Source: Hydrogenophaga palleronii NBRC 102513
GTDB lineage: Bacteria; Pseudomonadota; Gammaproteobacteria; Burkholderiales; Burkholderiaceae_C
Length of the DNA stretch: 64,000 nucleotides
Direction of reading: 5' to 3'
Assembly (NCBI RefSeq): GCF_001571225.1
Contig: NZ_BCTJ01000001.1
Span: 62,001-126,000 of the forward strand
The stretch's first letter is position 1; each line of letters starts with the position of its first letter. Under the pieces are notes generated by a model, which did not search any database, was not told the DNA's origin, and saw nothing but the letters and a program-made list of their open reading frames with translations. The translations under genes and the position numbers were made by a program. This document shows, in pieces, positions 1 through 8,666 of the stretch.

Positions 1-1
1 C

Positions 2-607
2 AGCTACGAGCGGTTCAAGCAGCTGTTCGAGAAGTTCAGCGAAGAGGCCGGCAAGAAGCAGTACCTCATTCCGTACTTCATCGCGGCGCACCCCGGCACC
101 AGCGACGAGGACATGATGAACCTCGCAATCTGGCTGAAGAGGAGCGGCTTCCGCGCCGACCAGGTTCAGACCTTCTACCCCAGCCCCATGGCCACCGCCA
201 CGGCCATGTACCACACCAGCCTGAACCCGCTCAAGGGCATCCACCGCGACGACCGTGCCGAGCGCGTGGACATCGTGCGTGGCGACAAGCGCCGCCGGCT
301 GCACAAGGCGTTTCTGCGCTACCACGACCCGAACAACTGGCCGCTGCTGCGCGAAGCGCTCAAGACCATGGGCCGCGCCGACCTCATCGGCAACGGCAAG
401 CACCACCTGATCCCGACCTTCCAGCCCATGACGGACGGCAGCTACCAAAGCGCCCGGCGCAAGAACAGCACGCCAACCGTGGGTGCTGGCAAGACGGTGG
501 CGGGCCAGCCCGGCAAGGGCCGCCTGCTCACGCAGCACACCGGCTTGCCACCGCGTGTGACGGGCTCGGCGCCCGCGGGTGGCGGCGGCAAGCGCAAGCC
601 GCGCTGA
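2..607 (+). CDS. YgiQ-family radical SAM protein, C-terminal part
   Basis: The reading frame is open from the first bases of the window to a TGA at 605-607, so only the last ~201 residues are present and the start lies outside. Motifs such as [33 protein letters not shown] and [19 protein letters not shown] match the C-terminal half of YgiQ (UPF0313), a large radical SAM enzyme of unknown reaction that is widespread in proteobacteria. The radical SAM CX3CX2C cluster would be upstream of the window. The last ~60 residues are Gly/Pro/Lys rich and low complexity, as is common in this family. Family assignment is firm; the biochemical role is not known to me. Confidence 0.9.
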   Translation, partial: SYERFKQLFEKFSEEAGKKQYLIPYFIAAHPGTSDEDMMNLAIWLKRSGFRADQVQTFYPSPMATATAMYHTSLNPLKGIHRDDRAERVDIVRGDKRRRLHKAFLRYHDPNNWPLLREALKTMGRADLIGNGKHHLIPTFQPMTDGSYQSARRKNSTPTVGAGKTVAGQPGKGRLLTQHTGLPPRVTGSAPAGGGGKRKPR

Positions 608-630
608 GTTGCTGCGGGCAGCGGCAGCGA

Positions 631-849
631 TCAGCTGCCTCGTGGCCGGCCGTACCGGCTGGCCACAAAGCCCCCCAGCGCACCAAACACTGGCAGAAAG
701 CCGAAGAGCAGCAGGGACACCAGCAGGTTGGCGTCGTCGTCGCTGCGCACCCACTGGGCGCCGTAGCCGACGTTGAAGGCCAGGGAAGCCAGGGCCCCGA
801 CGACCAGGCCCACGCACACGCCGAGCAAGATCAGAAGTGTGCGTTTCAT
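631..849 (-). CDS. Small two-helix inner-membrane protein, unknown function
   Basis: This is a 72-residue protein beginning MKRTLLILLGVCVGLVVGAL. It has two hydrophobic segments (about residues 4-27 and 42-64) joined by a short polar stretch (WVRSDDDANL) and ends in a basic tail, so it is probably a small integral membrane protein. I do not recognise the family. It lies just downstream of the glucose/quinate dehydrogenase gene on the same strand. A short frame starting GTG at 941, directly after that gene's stop, ends in a TGA (846-848) that overlaps this ATG, an arrangement compatible with translational coupling. Convergent with ygiQ. Confidence 0.6.
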   Translation of the reverse strand: MKRTLLILLGVCVGLVVGALASLAFNVGYGAQWVRSDDDANLLVSLLLFGFLPVFGALGGFVASRYGRPRGS

Positions 850-941
850 CGGATGGCCCAGAACCAGATGGCTTGCGCCTTCATGAAGTCGGAGCCTGCG
901 CCCAGGCCGCCCGCCGCCTGCGGCGACGGGCGGCTGTGCAC

Positions 942-3374
942 TCAAGGAGCGGCGGCTGGCAAGGCGTAGGCGATCACGTAGTCGCCGCGGTCCGGCGACT
1001 GGCGTGCACCACCGGCGGTGATGACGACAAACTGCCGGCCACTCTTGGGTGAACGGTAGGTCATCGGGCCGCCCTGGCTGCCGACGGGCAGCCGGCCTTT
1101 CCACGCTTCCTTGCCGGTGGCCGAATCGAACGCGCGCAGGTAATAGTCTTGCGTGCCGGCGATGAACACCAGGCCACCCTGCGTCGCCAGCGTGCCGCCG
1201 AGCGTGGGCATGCCTACCGGCATTGGCAGGCGCATCTTGATGCCCATCGGGCCGGTGTCCTGCACCGTGCCCACGGGCACCTGCCAGGCGATGCTTCGGG
1301 TCTTCAGGTCGATCGCTGTCAGCGTGCCGTAGGGTGGTTCCTGGCAAGGGATGCCGGCGGCGGACAGGAAACGGTTCTTGTTGACAGCGTACGGTGTGCC
1401 CTTCAGCGGCACCGAGCCCATGCCGGCGTTGATGGCCTCGCCACCGCTGGATGCAGAACCCTTGTTGGCCGAGGGAATCATCTGGATCCAGAGGCCCAGC
1501 CGCATGTCGTTGACAAAGATGAAGCCGTGCACCGGGTCGGTCGAGATGCCGCCCCAGTTCATGCCGCCGAGTGAACCCGGAAAGCTCAGCGACACGTCGG
1601 TGCCCGGTGCGGTGTACAGCCCTTCGTAGCGCATCTTCTTGAAGGCGATGCGGCACAACAGCTGGTCGAACGGGGTCGCGCCCCACATGCTGGCTTCGGT
1701 CAGGTGTGGCACGCCGATCTGTGGCATGCCCACCGAGCGCGGTTGTGTCGGTGCGTAGGGTTCGTTCGGGATGTTCGCCGGCTTCACCGGCACCTGCTCA
1801 ACCGCCGTCAGCGGTTGACCGGTGGCGCGGTCGAGAACGTAGATCTGGCCTGCCTTGGTGCCAATGACCACGGCGGGCACGGAGCGACCATCGGGCATCG
1901 GGAAGTCGAGCAGGCTGGGCTGCATCGGCAGGTCGAAGTCCCACAGGTCGTTGTGCACGGTCTGGTACACCCACTTTTCGTGGCCGGTGGTGGCGTCCAG
2001 CGCGAGGATGGATGCGCCGTACTTGTGATCGAGCTCGGTGCGTTCGACACCGTACAGGTCGGTCGAGGAGCTGCCCATGGGCAAGAACACGGTGTTCATC
2101 GCCGGGTCGTACGACATCGGCGCCCACGAGTTGGGCGTGCTGCGCACGTAGGTCTTGCCGGCTGCCGGCGCCTGTTTGTCCAGCGGGTTGCCGGGGTCGA
2201 ACGCCCAGCGGAGTTCGCCGGTGATCACGTCGAAACCGCGGATCACGCCACCCGGCATGTCGGCCTGCACGTTGTCGGCCACGCGCCCACCCACCACCAC
2301 CGTGGTGCCCGCGATCAGCGGTGCCGAAGACAGCTGGTAATAAGAATCGGGCACCGCACCGAGGCCGGCCTTGAGATCCACCTGACCCCCTTGCCCGAAG
2401 CCCTGGCACAGGGCGCCGGTATCGGCGTCGACGGCGATCAGCCGGCTGTCGATGGTGTTGGTGAGCAGGCGGCGCTGGCAGTTGGCCCCTGGCGCCAGCG
2501 TCACCGCCTTGATGGGCGTGGTGTTGGCGGCCGTCGGCTGCTGCAGCGGCGCGTCGGCGTCGAAGTAGGCCAGGCCTCGGCAGCGTTGCCAGACCGAAGA
2601 TTTGGCGTTGATCTCGGTCTTCCACAACTCGCGGCCCGTGTCGGCATCGAGTGCGATCACGTTGTTGTGCGGCGTGCAGACGAACAGCCGTTCACCGATC
2701 TGCAGCGGCGTGGTCTGGTCTTCGGCGCCATTGCCGTCGCTGAGCGCGATGTCGCCGGTGTGGTACGTCCATGCCACCTCAAGCTGTTAGACGTTGCCGC
2801 GGTGGATGTCGTCGAGCGCTGCGAAGCGGCTCCCTCCCTCTGTGTTGCCGTAGTGTGTCCAGTTTTTCTGTGCGCTGGCGGGGTCCACGGCGGTGAGGCC
2901 CGGGCCGTTGCCCTGCGCGACGACCGGCGCGTGCGGCACGAACATGCCGGCGAAAGCCACAGCCAGCACGATGGCCAGCACCGCCGCCGTCGCCCAGGCA
3001 CGCCCGCGGCGCACCGCGCCGGGCAGCATGGGCACCACCAGCGCAACCAGCAGGCCGAGCACGCCGAGTGCAAACAAGCGCGACACCAACGGCCAGAAGC
3101 TCCAGCCGGCCTCCCAGACGGCCCATGCCGCACTGCCGATCAGCGCCAGCGCGTACAGCCACGCGCCTGCGCGCTGGCCGCGCCAGAGCAGCACACCCGC
3201 CACCAGCAGCAGCACACCCGCGACGGCGAAATAGAGGCTGCCACCGAGACTTGCCAGATAGGCCCCGCCGCCCACAAAGAGCAGCCCGAACAGCGCGCAC
3301 AGGGCGCCAACAATGCGATACGCCCAACACCGCGCGGAGCCGGTGTGTGTGGGGGTCTTGGAAGGAGAGGTCAT
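942..3374 (-). pseudogene. gcd: Membrane-bound PQQ-dependent glucose/quinate/shikimate dehydrogenase, split by one in-frame stop
   Basis: Two parts in the same frame together make about 811 codons, close to the ~800 of Gcd. The upstream part (3374-2787) starts MTSPSKTPTHTGSARCWAY, has about five membrane helices and enters the periplasmic domain (NWTHYGNTEGGSRFAALDD). It stops at TAA (plus-strand 2787-2789), then the frame resumes as QLEVAWTYHTGDIALSDG and runs to 942, with quinoprotein features such as ALDADTGRELWKTE, LPMGSSSTDLYG and GDYVIAYALP. The intact enzyme oxidises glucose or quinate/shikimate in the periplasm and passes electrons to ubiquinone. One substitution (for example AAA or CAA to TAA) explains the break; no frameshift is needed. 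It could be a recent nonsense mutation or a sequencing/assembly error. Substrate is unresolved. Confidence 0.85.
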
Positions 3375-3862
3375 GGCCTGAGAGAAGCAAAAAATGGCAT
3401 CAAATTATGCGGTGCGTCTCTTTTTCCGCGGCATTTCAAGGGAATACAGGGGGTGATAAAGGGAGAACGAAGGCATTTCCATGCACGGATCGCCAGGCAA
3501 CACCAGCGACCCTGACCGTCCCGTTCACAGACCCGGTCGGCGCTGAAGGTTGCCCACCTTCGCCGCAGTCAGGGCGTTGCTGGTCACCGTGGCGAGATCC
3601 ACTGGTGGGCGCCGCGAGCCGGTCGGCCACCGCTTGTGAAGAGGGGGGCGCGGCGGTGAAAAAACAAAAGCGCTTTCCCGTGCACCCACCACGAGCGAGG
3701 CACGGAAGGGCTGCAGATACACCCATGGTGTGGGGCCGAGATTTCGGCGCACACCTGCGCACCTTCCCCTTGCGGATGATCAAGCCCACCAAAGGCTCGC
3801 TGAGCAAGCCCGGACAAGGCGTGGCGCTGTTGACCGGAGGCGCGCCTGCACAGACCCGGCGT
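3375..3862. other. 488-bp intergenic region, candidate dispersed repeat
   Basis: No gene can be supported between the dehydrogenase gene and the DUF1294 gene. Several overlapping frames on the minus strand are open but have the arginine/proline-rich composition of shadow frames. A short hairpin occurs near 3546-3562 (GAAGGT, 5-nt loop, ACCTTC). Phrases encoded on the minus strand (for example RRAPLF..GGRPARGAHQWISPR) remind me of spurious proteins annotated repeatedly in related genomes, which would fit a dispersed repeat. That is recollection, not something demonstrated here. Confidence 0.3.
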
Positions 3863-4552
3863 TCAGGCCACCGCCGCACCGTACAGGGCCGGCCAGGCAA
3901 TCCAGCCGAGCAGTGCCAGCATGTTGACCGCCACCGTGCCCCAGTACATCAGCCGGAATGGCCGCTTGCTGGTCTTGTGGCGCAGGATCTGCTGTGCGAA
4001 CCAGGCGCCCGGCCAGCCACCGATCACGGCCAGGCCGTGCAGCCAGTCTTCGGGGGTGCGCCGCACCTCGTTGATGGCCGCGTGTTTGTCGCGCCAGTAC
4101 ATGTAGAAGGTCACCAGGTTGATCAGCACCACACCGTTGAGGATCACCCAGGGGAAGCGCCCCATGCCGATGCCGACCAGCCAGAGCAGCAGCCAGAATG
4201 CGATCAGGCCGAGGCCGATCCACAGCGGGCGCTCCTCGCGCCGCTTCTGCCATTGCGAGCGCGAGCGGGCCGCCGGTTGGGCGGGTGGCAGCAGCGGGTC
4301 GGCTTCTGCCGGGGCGGGCGCGGCGGGCTTTTCCGCCACGATGGTGTTGCGCATCGGTTCAACCGAGAGCGCGCGCGGGCCCTTGCCGCCGACGTGGATG
4401 TCGTCAAACGTCACCTGCATGCCTTCGGCCGGTTTGCCCGGGCCGCTGAAGTCGCGCAGGTGGAAGAAGACGTCGGCGGGGATCTGTGGGCAGCGGATGA
4501 AGCCGAAGGCTTTTTCGCCGTCCCAGCGCACCACGGTGCCCTGTTTTTTCAT
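3863..4552 (-). CDS. Cold-shock-domain plus DUF1294 membrane protein
   Basis: A 229-residue fusion protein. Residues 1-65 (MKKQGTVVRWDGEKAFGFIR, DVFFHLRDFSG) form a cold-shock domain with the nucleic-acid binding GFI and VFFH patches. After an Ala/Pro linker and a basic stretch (residues ~90-115) there are hydrophobic segments followed by a DUF1294 signature: FYMYWRDKHAA, RTPEDWLHGLAVIGGWPGAWFAQQ, RHKTSKRPFR. DUF1294 proteins are small membrane proteins of unknown role, and fusion to a cold-shock domain is common in proteobacteria. The ATG at 4552 is chosen because it begins exactly at the cold-shock fold; a longer frame upstream adds only 24 unlikely residues. Divergent from the ParD-like gene. 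Confidence 0.85.
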   Translation of the reverse strand: MKKQGTVVRWDGEKAFGFIRCPQIPADVFFHLRDFSGPGKPAEGMQVTFDDIHVGGKGPRALSVEPMRNTIVAEKPAAPAPAEADPLLPPAQPAARSRSQWQKRREERPLWIGLGLIAFWLLLWLVGIGMGRFPWVILNGVVLINLVTFYMYWRDKHAAINEVRRTPEDWLHGLAVIGGWPGAWFAQQILRHKTSKRPFRLMYWGTVAVNMLALLGWIAWPALYGAAVA

Positions 4553-4637
4553 GATCGCGTGTGAAAGGTGTGGGGTTGAGCCGCTGGGTTGCCATGGTAT
4601 CCCAAATGGCGCAAAATGCGCCATTCAGGAGATTTTC

Positions 4638-4985
4638 ATGCCGTCTTCGTCCAGCACTGCATTTTCCTCTGTCAAGCTGCCCGCCGGCCTGGTGCGCCAG
4701 GCGCGTGAGGCGGCGCAACCACAGCGCCGCTCGGTCGCCGGCCAGATCGAGTATTGGGCCACGCTGGGCCGCATCGCCGAAGAAACCGGCCTCACCGTGC
4801 AGGAGGCGCGCGAAGCGATTGCGCGTTACGACGCGGCGGCCCGCCACAACGAAGCGGCGGACCCGGTGGACGCGATCGAGGCGCGTTTTCTGGCCGCCGA
4901 GTCCAGCGGTCGCCTGGCCGACGCGGTGCGCCAGACCGTGCTCCAGAACCGCAGCAAGGTACCGGCCACCCGTCGCGTCGCGTGA
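4638..4985 (+). CDS. ParD-like antitoxin family protein
   Basis: A 115-residue protein preceded by AGGAG at 4627-4631. The N-terminal segment FSSVKLPAGLVRQAREAAQPQRRSVAGQIEYWATLGR is typical of the ParD-like antitoxin family (PF11903 type): a ribbon-helix-helix-like DNA-binding region followed by a helical toxin-binding tail (VDAIEARFLAAES). Its last codons overlap the GTG start of the zeta-toxin-like gene (GTGA at 4982-4985), so the two are translationally coupled, the usual arrangement for an antitoxin gene preceding its toxin. Expected to neutralise the downstream kinase and repress its own promoter; this is inferred from family and context. Confidence 0.75.
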   Translation: MPSSSSTAFSSVKLPAGLVRQAREAAQPQRRSVAGQIEYWATLGRIAEETGLTVQEAREAIARYDAAARHNEAADPVDAIEARFLAAESSGRLADAVRQTVLQNRSKVPATRRVA

Positions 4986-5620
4986 CGCGCCCGGTCTTTT
5001 ACCTGCTGGCCGGGCCCAACGGGGCCGGCAAGTCCACGCTGTACCGGTCCGCGCTGGCCGAGGGGCTGATTCCGCCCGAGGCGTTGTTCGTCAACGCCGA
5101 CCTGCACGAGGCCGCGCATCTGCAGCACATTCGCCAGCCGTTGAAGCGTTCGCAGATGGCGCGGCAGTGGGCCGACGGGCAACGTGTGGCCTGCCTGGCG
5201 GCGGGTGAGTCCTTCGCCAGCGAAACCGTGTTTTCGCACCCCTCCAAGATCGAGCTGCTGGCGGCGGCCCGCGCCGCCGGTTTTGCGGTGGTGTTGCTGG
5301 TGGTCTGCGTGGAAGAGCCGCGCCAGTTGCTGGCGCGGGTGCAGCAGCGTGAGCAGGAGGGCGGCCACAGCGTGCCGGCCGACCGCATCCTGGCGCGTTA
5401 CCCACGCACCCTGGCCAACCTGGCGCAGGCCATTCCGCTGGCCGATCTGGCCTTGCTGTACGACACATCCGGCCCGCGCAACCGCGTGGTGCAGGCGCCG
5501 CGCCTGGTGGCGCGCTGCCGTGCCGGGCGCGTGATGTGGAGGAACCCGGTGCGCTGGCCGGCCTGGGCCGGGCAGCTGCTGCGCGAGCTGCCCGACGGTC
5601 CTGCCGCGGCCAGCCACTAA
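4982..5620 (+). CDS. Zeta-toxin-like P-loop kinase
   Basis: A 212-residue protein starting at GTG 4982, overlapping the stop of the ParD-like gene. Walker A motif GPNGAGKST sits near residue 12, followed by ALFVNADLHEAAH (candidate catalytic/substrate Asp region), ASETVFSHPSK and RYPRTLANLAQAI, a pattern shared by zeta-toxin-family kinases. Characterised zeta toxins phosphorylate UDP-N-acetylglucosamine and block wall synthesis, but many chromosomal relatives are uncharacterised. The first in-frame ATG is well downstream of the P-loop, so the GTG start is needed. The coupled ParD-like partner supports a toxin-antitoxin module; a plain small-molecule kinase remains possible. Confidence 0.75.
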   Translation: MTRPVFYLLAGPNGAGKSTLYRSALAEGLIPPEALFVNADLHEAAHLQHIRQPLKRSQMARQWADGQRVACLAAGESFASETVFSHPSKIELLAAARAAGFAVVLLVVCVEEPRQLLARVQQREQEGGHSVPADRILARYPRTLANLAQAIPLADLALLYDTSGPRNRVVQAPRLVARCRAGRVMWRNPVRWPAWAGQLLRELPDGPAAASH

Positions 5621-5664
5621 GGCCGTCTTGCGCGCAGCGTTGCGGCGTTTGATTACAGTGCGGC

Positions 5665-5988
5665 ATGTCCGACGAATCGCAGATTGAAATTCCCCCGTCC
5701 TTCATCGCGCTGTACATCGCGCCGGGGCGCCAGAAACCCAGCCTGCCACATGCCGAGCTGGCCGCGCGCTACGAGCTGTGCGAGGACATGGCGACGATGC
5801 TCACCGAGACCGCGCGCAACATGGAATTTGGCCTCGGCATCACCGAGTCCGACGTGCTGGCGCGCTGCCTGCAGGGCCTGCGAGTGGAGCCGGCGGTGGT
5901 GAACGAGGTGGAGTCGGTCTGGGTGGTGCGGCGCCTGGCCGAACTGCTGGACTGGCCACAGCCCGCACTGGAAGACGGCGCGGCCTGA
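5665..5988 (+). CDS. Conserved hypothetical protein
   Basis: A 107-residue soluble, mostly helical acidic protein (MSDESQIEIPPSFIALYIAP). Features are the early IPPSFIALYIAPGRQKPS, then AARYELCEDMATMLTETA and a C-terminal VVRRLAELLDWPQP. I associate this pattern with small Burkholderiales proteins sometimes labelled ATPase with chaperone activity, but there is no P-loop or other ATPase motif here, so that label is not supported. It begins 44 bp after the zeta-toxin-like gene on the same strand. Convergent with the Nudix gene. Confidence 0.7.
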   Translation: MSDESQIEIPPSFIALYIAPGRQKPSLPHAELAARYELCEDMATMLTETARNMEFGLGITESDVLARCLQGLRVEPAVVNEVESVWVVRRLAELLDWPQPALEDGAA

Positions 5989-6015
5989 GGCCGGTGGCCG
6001 CGCCGGTGGCCGCGC

Positions 6016-6570
6016 TCAGGCGATGTCGAAGGCGTGGAAGCCGAAGCGGCCCTGGCGCCGGTCGGCGAAGTAGTGTTCCAGCGTTTCCTTGACGGTGCGA
6101 AAGGCGATTTCGTCCCAGGGAATCTGGTCTTCGGTGAACAGGCGCGCCTCGATGGTTTCGTGGCCCGGGTTGAACTGTTCGCTGAGCAGGCGGGCGCGGT
6201 AGTAGATGTGCACCTGGCCGACCCGCGCAACGTTCATCAGGGTGAAGATCTCGCCCATCTCGATCTCTGCGCCGGCCTCTTCGTCGGTCTCGCGTGCCGC
6301 CCCTTCGATGGTGGTTTCGCCCAACTCCATGAAGCCCGCGGGCAACGTCCACTTGCCCCAGCGTGGTTCGATGTTGCGCTTGCACAGCAACACGTACTGA
6401 CCGCTGTCACCCCAGACCGGCACCGTGCCGACCACGTTGAGCGGGTTCTCGTAATGCACGGTGTGACAAGCCGGGCAGACGGCACGGATTCGGGTGTCGC
6501 CGTCGTCGGGCAGGCGGTGTTCGACGGCGGTGCCGCATTGGCGGCAATGTTTGATGGGGGTGCGCTGCAT
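6016..6570 (-). CDS. Nudix hydrolase with N-terminal zinc ribbon
   Basis: A 184-residue protein. The N-terminus holds a zinc ribbon (CRQCG ... CPACH, residues ~7-35). The Nudix box is complete: GFMELGETTIEGAARETDEEAG matches GX5EX7REUXEEXGU, so metal-dependent pyrophosphohydrolase activity is expected. The preceding RWGKWTLPAGFMELGE is the usual strand and loop into the box. The zinc ribbon resembles that of NADH pyrophosphatase relatives, but the protein is shorter than NudC. The ATG at 6570 begins at the ribbon; the upstream in-frame extension is not needed. Substrate unknown. Confidence 0.88.
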   Translation of the reverse strand: MQRTPIKHCRQCGTAVEHRLPDDGDTRIRAVCPACHTVHYENPLNVVGTVPVWGDSGQYVLLCKRNIEPRWGKWTLPAGFMELGETTIEGAARETDEEAGAEIEMGEIFTLMNVARVGQVHIYYRARLLSEQFNPGHETIEARLFTEDQIPWDEIAFRTVKETLEHYFADRRQGRFGFHAFDIA

Positions 6571-6644
6571 CGTGGCAGTGTAAGAGAGGCCGAAAGGGCC
6601 CACGCCTTGCCGGCCGGCAACGCTGCGGCGCAGCTCGCGGGCGC

Positions 6645-6674
6645 AAAAAAAGCCGGGCAGGGCGCCCGGCTTTT
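6645..6674 (-). terminator. Rho-independent terminator after the dctP gene
   Basis: Stem GCCGGGC/GCCCGGC with a 5-nt loop. On the minus strand it is followed by seven T residues. It lies 20 bp downstream of the TRAP binding protein stop and separates that gene from the Nudix gene. Confidence 0.85.
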
Positions 6675-6694
6675 GGGGGAGATGGACGGAAGAC

Positions 6695-7741
6695 TCAGGC
6701 CTTCTTGCCGTGTTTGGCGATCAGTGCCTTGGCGCTGTCGAGCAGCTGCTGGCCCTTGAAGCCGCGCTTGTCCATGTCCTGCACCCATTCCACTTCCACC
6801 AGGCGCGCCTTGCGCTTGAACTCCTGGGCTTCCGCCGAGGGGATGGTGTAGATGGTGTTGCCTTGTTTGACGGCGGCTTCGCGGCCCGGTGCGTCGCCGG
6901 CCTGCTGCACCTTGCCCAGCCAGCCCGAGGTGGCCATGCCGGAGTTCTTGTCGATGATCGCCTTGAGGTCGGGCGGCAGCGACGCGTACTTGTTGCGGTT
7001 CATCGCCATCACGAAGGTGGTGGTGTAGAGCGCGCCGCCAGCTGGGTCGAATTCGCTGTGGAACTTGGTGAGTTCGTGCACCTTGACGGAGGGCACCACT
7101 TCCCACGGGATCACGCAGCCGTCGATCACGCCCTTGGAGAGTGAGTCGGGGATTTGCGGCAGCGGCATGCCGACCGGGATCGCGCCGAGATAACCCAGCA
7201 TCTTGGTGATCTGGCGGGTCGGGCCACGCACCTTGGAGCCGCGCAGGTCTTCCGCTGTCTTGATCTGCTTGTTGCGCATGTGGAACATGCCCGGGCCGTG
7301 CACCTGCAGGGCCAGCGGTTGCACTTCCTTGTACTCGTCGGGCGCCATCGTGGTGATGTACTCCCAGAACGCCTTGGAGGTGGCTTCGGCGTTGTTCATC
7401 ATGAACGGCAGCTCGAACACTTCGGTGCGCGGGAAGCGGCCCGGAGTGTTGCCCGGCAGCGTCCACACGATGTCGACCACACCGTCGCGCGCCTGGTCAA
7501 ACAGCTGCAGCGGCGTGCCGCCCAGGGTCATCGCGGGATAGCCTTCGAACTTGATGCGGCCGCCCGATTCCTTCTCGACCTTGTCCATCCAGGCCTTGTG
7601 CATGTTGATGTACACGTTGGACTGGGGGGCCATGAAGGTGTGGAACTTCAGGGTGACGCTTTGCTGTGCGAAGCCGCTCAAGGCGGGCACGCCAAGGGCC
7701 ACGGCGGCGCCGGATTGAAGCAGGGTTCTGCGTTGGATCAT
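6695..7741 (-). CDS. TRAP transporter solute-binding protein, DctP family
   Basis: A 348-residue protein with an N-terminal signal sequence (MIQRRTLLQSGAAVALGVPALSGFAQQ) and typical DctP-family features: LKFHTFMAP, FELPFMMNNAE, LRGSKVRGPTRQITKMLGYLGAIPVGM and VIDGCVIPWEVVP, with the Arg-containing ligand loop. It should bind a carboxylate in the periplasm for a TRAP transporter, yet no DctQ or DctM membrane gene lies nearby, so its partners are elsewhere or it acts alone. It lies 151 bp downstream of the FAH-family gene of the catabolic operon, on the same strand, so its ligand may be the operon's substrate. A strong terminator follows. Confidence 0.9.
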   Translation of the reverse strand: MIQRRTLLQSGAAVALGVPALSGFAQQSVTLKFHTFMAPQSNVYINMHKAWMDKVEKESGGRIKFEGYPAMTLGGTPLQLFDQARDGVVDIVWTLPGNTPGRFPRTEVFELPFMMNNAEATSKAFWEYITTMAPDEYKEVQPLALQVHGPGMFHMRNKQIKTAEDLRGSKVRGPTRQITKMLGYLGAIPVGMPLPQIPDSLSKGVIDGCVIPWEVVPSVKVHELTKFHSEFDPAGGALYTTTFVMAMNRNKYASLPPDLKAIIDKNSGMATSGWLGKVQQAGDAPGREAAVKQGNTIYTIPSAEAQEFKRKARLVEVEWVQDMDKRGFKGQQLLDSAKALIAKHGKKA

Positions 7742-7892
7742 GTGTTAAGTCTCCAGGGGTCGATGAAAAGTGCGGCACAGCATACGGCCGCGCCAAGCCT
7801 TGTCGTCAGAGGTCTAACCCTCGGTTTTGCGGTCTTTTTGCCGCCTTGTTTGCACCGCGCGGGCGCCCTTGTTCATGCGCACCGCCACACGC

Positions 7893-8597
7893 TCAGGCCA
7901 CGCGCACCGAAATGGGGGTGAGGCCGTCCACGCCACCGTGCAAGGTGTCGCCGCTGACCACCGCCGCTACACCTTCGGGCGTGCCGGTGTAGATCAGGTC
8001 GCCGGCTTGCAGTTCCCAGGCGGCGGAGAGGTGTTCGATGGTTTCGGCCACGTTCCAGATCAGCTTGGCCACGGTGCTGCGCTGGCGGTCCGCGCCATTG
8101 ACCTGCAGCCAGATCGGCGCCTCGTTCACGGCACCGGCCTCGGCCGCCAGGGTGATCGGCCCGATGGGTGCCGACTGGTCGTAGGCCTTGCCGATGCACC
8201 AGGGGCGGCCCTGTTTCTTCATGTCGTTCTGCAGGTCGCGGCGTGTCATGTCCAGGCCGACCGCGTAACCGTAGATGTGTTTGGCGGCGTCGGCTGCCTT
8301 GATGTGCTTGCCTCCCACGCCGATGGCGACCACAAGTTCGATTTCGTGGTGCAGGTTTTGGGTCAGGCTGGGGTAGTGGATGGTGGCGGTCTGGCCCGCA
8401 TCGGCCACCACCACGGCGTCGGCCGGCTTGAGGAAGAAGAAGGGTGGCTCGCGGCCGGTGAAGCCCATCTCCTTGGCGTGTTCTTCGTAGTTGCGGCCCA
8501 CGCAGTAAACGCGGTGCACGGGAAAACGCTCCGGGCGGCCGAGCACGGGCACGCTGACGACGGCGGGAGGGGCGAAGGCGTAAGAGGTATCGGACAT
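7893..8597 (-). CDS. Fumarylacetoacetate-hydrolase-family protein, fumarylpyruvate-hydrolase-like
   Basis: A 234-residue protein. RVYCVGRNYEEHAKEMG, REPPFFFLKPADAVV, EIELVVAIG and YGYAVGLDMTRRDLQ are the core FAH fold motifs, with acidic metal ligands in the EIE and D positions. The N-terminal YAFAPPAVVSVPVLGRPERF and the DMTRRDLQ block resemble fumarylpyruvate hydrolases such as NagK of the gentisate route. The expected reaction is hydrolytic C-C cleavage of a ring-fission product, giving pyruvate and a dicarboxylate. It is the fourth gene of the Rieske operon, 69 bp after the ferredoxin gene, supporting a ring-cleavage pathway. No gentisate dioxygenase is in the window. Confidence 0.88.
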   Translation of the reverse strand: MSDTSYAFAPPAVVSVPVLGRPERFPVHRVYCVGRNYEEHAKEMGFTGREPPFFFLKPADAVVVADAGQTATIHYPSLTQNLHHEIELVVAIGVGGKHIKAADAAKHIYGYAVGLDMTRRDLQNDMKKQGRPWCIGKAYDQSAPIGPITLAAEAGAVNEAPIWLQVNGADRQRSTVAKLIWNVAETIEHLSAAWELQAGDLIYTGTPEGVAAVVSGDTLHGGVDGLTPISVRVA

Positions 8598-8666
8598 GGT
8601 GGGCAGCAGCGGGTTGGATCGGTGGATCAGTGTGCCACGGCCGCTGCCCGGCGGCGGGCCGGGGCT

